This document shows positions 13,337-18,823 of a stretch of DNA of 18,823 nt, one piece after another. How positions within the stretch are numbered: the stretch's first letter is position 1; every line of letters begins with the position of its first letter. A model generated the notes under the pieces. The model was given only the letters and a program-made list of their open reading frames with translations, made no database searches and was not told where the DNA came from. The translations under genes and the position numbers were made by a program. This DNA is from QHXQ01 sp036389375 (GTDB lineage: Bacteria > Acidobacteriota > Blastocatellia > Pyrinomonadales > Pyrinomonadaceae). The stretch lies in NCBI GenBank assembly GCA_036389375.1, contig DASVQA010000122.1:1-18823 (forward strand), read 5' to 3'.

Positions 13337-15325
13337 ATGGGCTTCAAACTACGTTCCGAATTTCAGCCGCAGGGCGATCAGCCGCAGGCTATCGCCGCGC
13401 TCGTGCGCGGGCTTGACGAAGGCATGCCGCATCAGGTGTTGCTCGGCATCACGGGCAGCGGCAAGACCTTCAGCATCGCCTCTGTCATCGAGCGCACGCA
13501 GCGCCCCACGCTCGTCATCGCGCACAACAAGACGCTCGCCGCCCAACTCTATCAGGAGTTCAAGACCTTCTTCCCAGAGAACGCGGTCGAGTATTTCGTC
13601 TCCTATTACGACTACTATCAGCCGGAGGCTTACGTGCCCGCCTCCGACACGTACATCGAGAAAGAGGCGACGATCAATGAAGAGATCGACCGGCTGCGCC
13701 TCTCGGCGACGCGTGCGCTCTTTGAACGGCGCGACGTGATCGTGGTCGCCTCGGTCTCCTGCATCTACGGGCTGGGCGACCCGGATGCGTATTACAACAT
13801 GCTGCTCTTTGTCGAGCCGGGCCTGAAGACGAGCCGCGACGCGCTGCTGCAAAGATTGGTCGAGTTGCAGTACGAACGCTCCGACATAGAGTTTGATCGC
13901 GGCAGTTTTCGCGTGCGCGGCGACATCATCGAGGTCTATCCGAGTTATCAGGATCAGGCTTACCGCATCGAGTTGTGGGGCGATGAGGTTGATGCTGTCT
14001 CGACCATTGACCCGCTGCTCGGCGATGTCTTGCAGAAACATACGTCGCGTCTGCCGATCTATCCGAAGACGCATTACGTGATGCCCAAATCAACGGTCAA
14101 GCGCGCCATCAAGACGATCCGCGAGGAGCTTGATTGGTGGGAGCCGAAGTTGATTCAAGAGGGCAAACTGGTCGAAGCGCAGCGCCTCCATCAACGCACG
14201 ATGTACGACCTTGAGATGATCAAGGAGATGGGCTTTTGTCGCGGCATCGAGAACTATTCGCGCCACCTGACGGGCAAGCCGCCCGGTGCGCCGCCGCCCA
14301 CGCTCCTCGATTATCTGCCGAACGACACGATGGTCGTGATTGACGAATCGCATCAGACCGTGCCGCAGATTCGCGGCATGTTCAACGGCGACCAGTCGCG
14401 CAAGAGAACGCTGGTTGAATATGGCTTCCGCTTGCCCTCGGCGATGGACAATCGCCCGCTCAATTTCGCCGAGTTCGAGGCGCGCGTCGGACAGGTCATC
14501 TACGTCTCGGCCACGCCCGGCCCGTACGAGTTGACGAAGACCGGGGGCGAGCACGTCGAGCAACTGATTCGCCCGACTGGTCTAACCGATCCTGAGGTGG
14601 AAGTGCGCCCGGTGAAGGGGCAGATCGACGATCTGCTCGAAGAGTGTCGCCAGCGGGCCGAGCGCAACGAGCGCGTGCTCGTGACGACGCTGACGAAGAA
14701 GATGGCGGAGGATTTAACCGACTATTTCGCCGAGGTCGGCGTGCGCGTGCGCTACCTGCACTCGGATATTGAGACGTTGGAACGGATCAAAATCCTGCGC
14801 GATCTGCGGCGCGGCGAGTTCGACGTGCTCGTCGGCATCAATCTCCTGCGCGAAGGGCTTGACCTGCCCGAAGTTTCGCTCGTCGCCATTCTCGACGCAG
14901 ACAAAGAAGGCTTCCTGCGCTCCGAGACATCTCTGATTCAGACCATCGGGCGCGCGGCCCGCCACGCCAGCGGCAAAGCGATCCTCTACGCCGACAAGAT
15001 CACCGATTCGATGCGCCGCGCCATTGACGAAACCAATCGCCGCCGCACCATCCAGCAGGAATACAATCAGGCGCACGGCATTACGCCGCAGACCATCATC
15101 AAACCGATTGAAGCCACACTCGTCACCGCCTACGAGGCCGACTACTTCAAAGTCCCGCTCGACCTCGAAGCCATCGAAGACTACTCGCGCGCCAACATCC
15201 AGCAGACCATCGCGCGGCTCGACGGCGAGATGCGGCTCGCCGCCAAAGCGATGGAGTTTGAACGCGCCGCCGAACTGCGCGACCGCATCAAGTATCTGCG
15301 CGAGCGCGAACTGACGGCGGTCTGA
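13337..15325 (+). CDS. uvrB: UvrABC excinuclease subunit B
   Basis: Damage-verifying helicase-like subunit of bacterial nucleotide excision repair; it is loaded by UvrA and then recruits UvrC for incision. The 662-residue length is normal. Visible motifs are Walker A GITGSGKT (37-44), AHNKTLAAQLYQEFK, the beta-hairpin that grips damaged DNA beginning at YYDYYQPEAYVP (about 89-100) with YIEKEATINEEIDRLR after it, DESHQTVPQ (336-344), the helicase motifs GINLLREGLDLPEVSLV and QTIGRAARH, and a C-terminal UVR motif (about 625-658) that contacts UvrC. The ATG at 13337 fits the conserved N-terminus. No ribosome binding site is seen because the upstream palindrome comes to within four bases. The next gene follows after 11 bases. 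Confidence 0.98.
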   Translation: MGFKLRSEFQPQGDQPQAIAALVRGLDEGMPHQVLLGITGSGKTFSIASVIERTQRPTLVIAHNKTLAAQLYQEFKTFFPENAVEYFVSYYDYYQPEAYVPASDTYIEKEATINEEIDRLRLSATRALFERRDVIVVASVSCIYGLGDPDAYYNMLLFVEPGLKTSRDALLQRLVELQYERSDIEFDRGSFRVRGDIIEVYPSYQDQAYRIELWGDEVDAVSTIDPLLGDVLQKHTSRLPIYPKTHYVMPKSTVKRAIKTIREELDWWEPKLIQEGKLVEAQRLHQRTMYDLEMIKEMGFCRGIENYSRHLTGKPPGAPPPTLLDYLPNDTMVVIDESHQTVPQIRGMFNGDQSRKRTLVEYGFRLPSAMDNRPLNFAEFEARVGQVIYVSATPGPYELTKTGGEHVEQLIRPTGLTDPEVEVRPVKGQIDDLLEECRQRAERNERVLVTTLTKKMAEDLTDYFAEVGVRVRYLHSDIETLERIKILRDLRRGEFDVLVGINLLREGLDLPEVSLVAILDADKEGFLRSETSLIQTIGRAARHASGKAILYADKITDSMRRAIDETNRRRTIQQEYNQAHGITPQTIIKPIEATLVTAYEADYFKVPLDLEAIEDYSRANIQQTIARLDGEMRLAAKAMEFERAAELRDRIKYLRERELTAV

Positions 15326-15336
15326 CAGCGAATGAC

Positions 15337-16914
15337 ATGCTGACCAAGACGCAGCCGGACGAGATGCAGTCGTATCTCGCCGACGCCAGCAACCTTGCCG
15401 GCGGGCACGCCGCGCGCGTCGTCTGGCCTGAGAGCGCGGCCGAGGCCGCCGAAGTTTTGCGCGCCGCCGCGCAGACGCGCACGCCCGTCACGGTCGCAGG
15501 CGCGGGCACGGGGATCGTTGGCGGGCGCGTGCCGTGCGGCGGCGTGGTGCTGGCGACCGACAGGCTCAACCGCATCGGCGCGATCGAACACGTAGAGAAC
15601 GGCGGGCGGGCAACTGTCGGCGCGGGCGTGACGCTGGCGGAATTTCGGCGTGCGGTCGAGGCGCGCGGGCTGTTCTATCCGCCCGACCCGACCGAGTGGA
15701 GTTGCTACATGGGCGGCACGGTGGCGACGAACGCCTCCGGCGCGCGCACCTTCAAATACGGCCCGACGAGGCGCTACGTACGCCGCTTGCAGTTGGCGCT
15801 CGTGACGGGCGACGTGCTCGAACTTGAGCGCGGTCAGATCAAAGCGGACGCCAGTGGCCGCCTACACGTGCCGCTCGCCGGTGGCCGCAGCATCAAAGCG
15901 CAACTGCCCGGCTACTGCATGCCGCAGACGCGCAAACACGTCGCCGGTTATTTCGTTGCGCCGGAGTTGGACGCGCTTGATCTCTTCATCGGCAGCGAGG
16001 GCACGCTCGGCGTCATCACCGAGATCGAAGTGACGCTCCTGCCGAAACCGGCCGGGCTGCTTGGCGGCGTCGCGTTTTTTGCCGCCGAAGCAGACCTGCT
16101 CGCTTTTGTCGCAGAGGCGCGCACGCGCTCATTAAGGACGCGCGCCGAACAAGCGCGGGCGAATCAATTCATAGTTTACCCGGACGGACAGAAGACGGCC
16201 GCTGCGCCCGATTGGTGTAGCGGCATCGGCATTGACGCGCGCGCGCTCGAATACTTCGATGCCCAATCGCTCGAACTCCTGCGCCCGCATTACCAGTATC
16301 TGCCGGCGGCGGCGGTCGGCGCGATCTTCTTCGAGCAGGAGATCACGGAAGATAGTGAAGCCGATCATTTGGCCGAGTGGTACGCGTTGCTGCAAGCGCA
16401 CAGGGCGCTCGAAGATTCGTGGTTTGCGCGCGACGAAACGGATCAGGCGCGGCTGCGCGAGTTTCGCCACCACCTGCCCGTCCTCGTCAACGAATGGCTC
16501 ACGCGCCACGGCCAGCGCAAAGTCTCGACCGACATGGCCGTGCCTGACGAAGCCTTTGCCGGCATGCTCGATTTCTACCAGACGACACTGCGCGCAAGCG
16601 GCCTGCAATACGTCATCTTCGGCCACATCGGCGACAATCACCTGCACGTCAACCTCCTGCCGCGCAACGACGCGGAGGCCGCGCAGGCGCGCAGCCTCTA
16701 CGCGCAGTTCATCGCGCGCGCCGTGCAGGTCGGCGGCACGATCTCGGCCGAGCACGGCATCGGCAAGATCAAACGCGACTACCTGCGCGCGCTCTACGGC
16801 GAGCAAGCCCTGCGCGAGATGGCCGCGCTCAAACGCGCCTTCGACCCGGCCGGCATACTTGGGCGTGGTAACATTTTCGCGGAAGAACTGCTGAGCGCAA
16901 CAAGCGACGGGTGA
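15337..16914 (+). CDS. FAD-linked oxidase (GlcD / D-lactate dehydrogenase-like)
   Basis: A 525-residue flavoprotein of the vanillyl-alcohol-oxidase superfamily, expected to oxidise a 2-hydroxy acid such as glycolate or D-lactate. The PP-type FAD-binding domain holds VAGAGTGIVGG (53-63) and YMGGTVATNASGARTFKYGP (about 124-143). The C-terminal FAD-oxidase domain holds the metal-binding GHIGDNHLHVNLLP (about 429-442) and SAEHGIGKIKRDYLRA (about 470-485), ending DPAGILGRGNIF. It lacks the Cys-rich iron-sulfur region seen in long GlcDF-type fusions. No glcE or glcF gene is adjacent, so the substrate cannot be fixed by context. It is 11 bases downstream of uvrB and probably co-transcribed, an apparently unrelated pairing. 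Its stop codon is inside the left side of a hairpin that continues into the aroC leader. No clear ribosome binding site. Confidence 0.9.
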   Translation: MLTKTQPDEMQSYLADASNLAGGHAARVVWPESAAEAAEVLRAAAQTRTPVTVAGAGTGIVGGRVPCGGVVLATDRLNRIGAIEHVENGGRATVGAGVTLAEFRRAVEARGLFYPPDPTEWSCYMGGTVATNASGARTFKYGPTRRYVRRLQLALVTGDVLELERGQIKADASGRLHVPLAGGRSIKAQLPGYCMPQTRKHVAGYFVAPELDALDLFIGSEGTLGVITEIEVTLLPKPAGLLGGVAFFAAEADLLAFVAEARTRSLRTRAEQARANQFIVYPDGQKTAAAPDWCSGIGIDARALEYFDAQSLELLRPHYQYLPAAAVGAIFFEQEITEDSEADHLAEWYALLQAHRALEDSWFARDETDQARLREFRHHLPVLVNEWLTRHGQRKVSTDMAVPDEAFAGMLDFYQTTLRASGLQYVIFGHIGDNHLHVNLLPRNDAEAAQARSLYAQFIARAVQVGGTISAEHGIGKIKRDYLRALYGEQALREMAALKRAFDPAGILGRGNIFAEELLSATSDG

Positions 16915-16960
16915 AGCCGCGCATGCGCGCGGCACTCGTCACTCATCACTTGTCATTGTC
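16906..16960. repeat. Hairpin plus four 7-bp tandem units between the oxidase gene and aroC
   Basis: GACGGGTG (16906-16913), a 3-base bulge, then CCGCGC (16917-16922), loop ATGC, GCGCGG (16927-16932) and CACTCGTC (16933-16940) form a long hairpin with one mismatch that spans the oxidase stop codon. From 16933 the units CACTCGT, CACTCAT, CACTTGT and CATTGTC follow at exact 7-base intervals, ending three bases before the aroC ATG. The unit resembles those in the uvrB palindrome (CTCCCGT, CACCTGT). No ribosome binding site for aroC can be seen here. Confidence 0.7.
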
Positions 16961-16963
16961 TTT

Positions 16964-18133
16964 ATGCTTCGTTTCACCACCGCAGGCGAGTCGCACGGGC
17001 GGGCGCTGGTTGCGATCCTCGAAGGATTGCCGGCCGGTCTGCCGGTTGACGGCGCGTTGATTGACCGCGAGCTTGGGCGGCGACAGTGGGGCTACGGGCG
17101 CGGCGGGCGCATGAAGATCGAGCGCGACCATGCGGAGATCATCAGCGGCGTCCGGCACGGGCACACGCTCGGCTCGCCCGTCGCGCTGCTGATTGAAAAT
17201 AAAGATTGGGCGAACTGGACGGATGTGATGGCGGCGGAGGCGCGCGACGTTGCGCCGGACAAACTGCGCCGCGTCAAGCGCCCGCGCCCCGGCCATGCAG
17301 ACCTCGCGGGCGGACAGAAATTTGGCACGCGCGATCTGCGCGACGTGCTCGAACGCGCGTCGGCGCGCGAGACGGCGGCGCGGGTCGCGTGCGGCGCACT
17401 GGCGAAACAGTTGCTCGCCGCTTTCACGGTCGAACTACGCAGCCACGTCGTCCAACTCGGCGGCGTGCCCGAACAACCGCTCGAACTTACGTGGACGGAC
17501 ATCGCTGCGATCCCCGAAGACGCGCCCCTGCGTTGTGCCGACGCGGCTGTGCAGACGCGCATGATCGCATTGATTGACGAGACAAAGCGCGCAGGCGATA
17601 CGCTCGGCGGCATCTTCGAGGTCGTGGCGCACGGCGTCGTGCCCGGTCTCGGCGCGCACACCTCGTGGGACGCAAAACTCGACGGCCGGTTGGCGCAGGC
17701 CGTGATGTCCATTCCGGCCGTGAAGGCTGTAAGCATCGGCGCGGGCGTCGAAGCGGCGCAGCGGCCCGGCTCTGCGGTACACGACGAAATCTTTTACGAC
17801 GACGCGGCGCGCGCCTTCACCAGACAGACCAACCGCGCGGGCGGACTCGAAGGCGGCATCACCAACGGCGCGGAGTTGCGCGTGCGCGGTTTCCTCAAAC
17901 CGATCTCGACCCTGCGCCGCGCCTTGCGCTCCGTTGACATAGACACAAAGCAGGCCGAGTCGGCCGCCTTTGAGCGTTCGGACGTAACGGCCGTGCCCGC
18001 CGCCGGTGTCATCGGCGAAGCGATGGTCGCGCTCGTCTTGGCCGGGGCGATGCGCGAGAAGTTCGGCGGCGACAGTCTCGCGGAGATGCGGCGCAACTTC
18101 GACGGCTACTGCGAGCAGTTGCGCGCTTATTGA
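16964..18133 (+). CDS. aroC: Chorismate synthase
   Basis: Cytoplasmic enzyme of the shikimate pathway: FMN-dependent anti-elimination of phosphate from EPSP to give chorismate, precursor of the aromatic amino acids. The protein is 389 residues. Visible motifs are TAGESHGRALVAILEGLPAG (6-25, with the first family signature), GRRQWGYGRGGRMKIE (38-53), RPGHADLAGGQKF (108-120, with the active-site His), RASARETAARVACGALA (131-147) and near the end AGVIGEAMVALVLAGAMREKFGGDS. The N-terminal insert pattern is like the forms found in Firmicutes and Actinobacteria. It begins 50 bases after the oxidase gene, after a hairpin and a 7-bp repeat run. It converges on the phosphoesterase gene downstream. Confidence 0.98.
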   Translation: MLRFTTAGESHGRALVAILEGLPAGLPVDGALIDRELGRRQWGYGRGGRMKIERDHAEIISGVRHGHTLGSPVALLIENKDWANWTDVMAAEARDVAPDKLRRVKRPRPGHADLAGGQKFGTRDLRDVLERASARETAARVACGALAKQLLAAFTVELRSHVVQLGGVPEQPLELTWTDIAAIPEDAPLRCADAAVQTRMIALIDETKRAGDTLGGIFEVVAHGVVPGLGAHTSWDAKLDGRLAQAVMSIPAVKAVSIGAGVEAAQRPGSAVHDEIFYDDAARAFTRQTNRAGGLEGGITNGAELRVRGFLKPISTLRRALRSVDIDTKQAESAAFERSDVTAVPAAGVIGEAMVALVLAGAMREKFGGDSLAEMRRNFDGYCEQLRAY

Positions 18134-18157
18134 GTTACCGGGTTGAGCGCGTGGAGA

Positions 18158-18210
18158 CGAGGCGCAGAGAGAGTTGGGCACGTAAAACGGCTCGCGCTCT
18201 CTGCGCCTCG
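18158..18210. terminator. Hairpin between convergent aroC and phosphoesterase genes (possible repeat copy C)
   Basis: CGAGGCGCAGAGAG (18158-18171) pairs perfectly over 14 bp with CTCTCTGCGCCTCG (18197-18210) around a 25-base loop. It lies between the 3' ends of two convergent genes, so it probably ends transcription from both sides although neither side has a T-run. The AGAGAG/CTCTCT part of the stem and the ACGGCTCGCG before the right arm resemble repeat copies A and B, but the loop core is not shared. Confidence 0.6.
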
Positions 18211-18224
18211 CTGTGTCTGGCGAG

Positions 18225-18823
18225 CTAAGGCTTGGGTACTTGGCCGCCTTCGCTGCGCGGCCCGAAGTGGCTGCGATAGCGGGCGCGGATGAACTCGGCC
18301 GTTTCCCCTTGCGTCTCCGGCAGGTCGTGAATGGTGGAGATTTGCGCGTTGGTTGCGGCCAGCGCCAGATTCTCTGTCGGTTGCGTCAATTGGAACGCGC
18401 CGATGAGCATGTCGCGCTGGTCTGCGGTGAGCGATTGATTCAACGGGTGCAGCGCGGAATCGGCGCTGGCCGTGATCTGGGGCAGGGTCGCGCGCGGCAG
18501 CTTCTTGGGCGTGTCGGTGCGTGGCGCTGGTAGCTCCTCGAAGAGTTGGTCGAAAGTGTTGGCGCTGGCGTCACGCTTCGTCAGGAAGTCGGGCAGCCCG
18601 TACATCTTCTTGAGCGTGGCCAGCACAGAGGTGTGTTGCAGACGCTGCGATTCGATCTGGCCGGCTCTGACCCAGGGCGAGGCGATGACGACGGGCACGC
18701 GCAGGCCGAGCCGGTCGAACGCGAACGGCGGCACGAAGGATGCGCCGGGGTCGCCCGCGACCGGCGAGTTGATGCCGTCGGGGTTGGGGATGTTCTGTGC
18801 GGGCGGAATGACGTGATCGTAGA
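18225..18823 (-). CDS. Phosphoesterase family protein (phospholipase C / acid phosphatase type), C-terminal part
   Basis: The last 199 or so codons of a gene that continues past the right edge. The visible part includes YDHVIPPAQNIPNPDG, encoded just inside the window edge, then FAFDRLGLRVPVVIASPWVR, HTSVLATLKKMYGLPDFLTK and RDASANTFDQLFEE. This is the typical C-terminal run of the phosphoesterase family that includes bacterial phospholipase C and AcpA-type acid phosphatases. These are usually exported enzymes that cleave phosphate esters; the N-terminus with signal peptide and nucleophile is outside the window. After the conserved domain a roughly 100-residue tail contains NLALAATNAQISTIHDLPET. 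The ATG/GTG at 18734 is internal, because the frame stays open and conserved beyond it. Confidence 0.9.
   Translation of the reverse strand, partial: YDHVIPPAQNIPNPDGINSPVAGDPGASFVPPFAFDRLGLRVPVVIASPWVRAGQIESQRLQHTSVLATLKKMYGLPDFLTKRDASANTFDQLFEELPAPRTDTPKKLPRATLPQITASADSALHPLNQSLTADQRDMLIGAFQLTQPTENLALAATNAQISTIHDLPETQGETAEFIRARYRSHFGPRSEGGQVPKP

Noticed and set aside
16932..16960. CRISPR-like repeat run before aroC
   Set aside because: The units are 7 bases, directly adjacent and without spacers.

Overview
The window is a GC-rich chromosomal segment of ordinary bacterial housekeeping genes interleaved with a block of large HEAT-repeat envelope proteins. A groES-groEL pair under a CIRCE operator, a two-domain PurC, a CvpA homologue, several HEAT-repeat proteins and abundant small palindromic intergenic repeats suggest a soil-type Gram-negative bacterium, most plausibly an acidobacterium (Blastocatellia-like). 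That placement is inferred from gene style and was not tested. No phage, transposase, CRISPR, rRNA or tRNA was seen.

Layout. Positions 1-2726 are all on the minus strand. Reading in that direction there is purC, cvpA and a small Fis-type DNA-binding protein, then a symmetrical hairpin, then the groES promoter, the CIRCE operator, groES and the start of groEL (cut by the window edge). From 2864 the plus strand carries an exported M1-family aminopeptidase with a C-terminal HEAT-like region, then an OmpR/PhoB-type response regulator with its own promoter. Next come two very large paralogous membrane proteins of 840 and 1098 aa. Each has a signal peptide, an AMIN-like periplasmic domain, a low-complexity linker, one transmembrane helix and two cytoplasmic HEAT blocks. 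A 117-aa coiled-coil protein follows the second one directly. Then come uvrB, an FAD-linked oxidase 11 bases behind it, and aroC. At the right edge, on the minus strand and convergent with aroC, lies the 3' part of a phospholipase C/acid phosphatase-type phosphoesterase.

The coding content is mostly recognisable, but two things stand out. One is the tandem pair of trans-envelope HEAT proteins with a coiled-coil partner behind a response regulator; its function is unknown. The other is a set of intergenic palindromes. One family (1737-1829, 9399-9491, perhaps 18158-18210) keeps its pairing while its stem sequence changes, and one member also encodes the C-terminus of PurC. A second type is built from 7-bp units (CACYYGT-like) and sits directly before the uvrB and aroC start codons; the uvrB copy is a 20-bp palindrome whose loop is a good -10 box.

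Likely regulation read from sequence: HrcA/CIRCE control of groESL, sigma70-like promoters for groES, purC, the response regulator, the second HEAT protein and uvrB, and possible hairpin attenuation between purC and cvpA.
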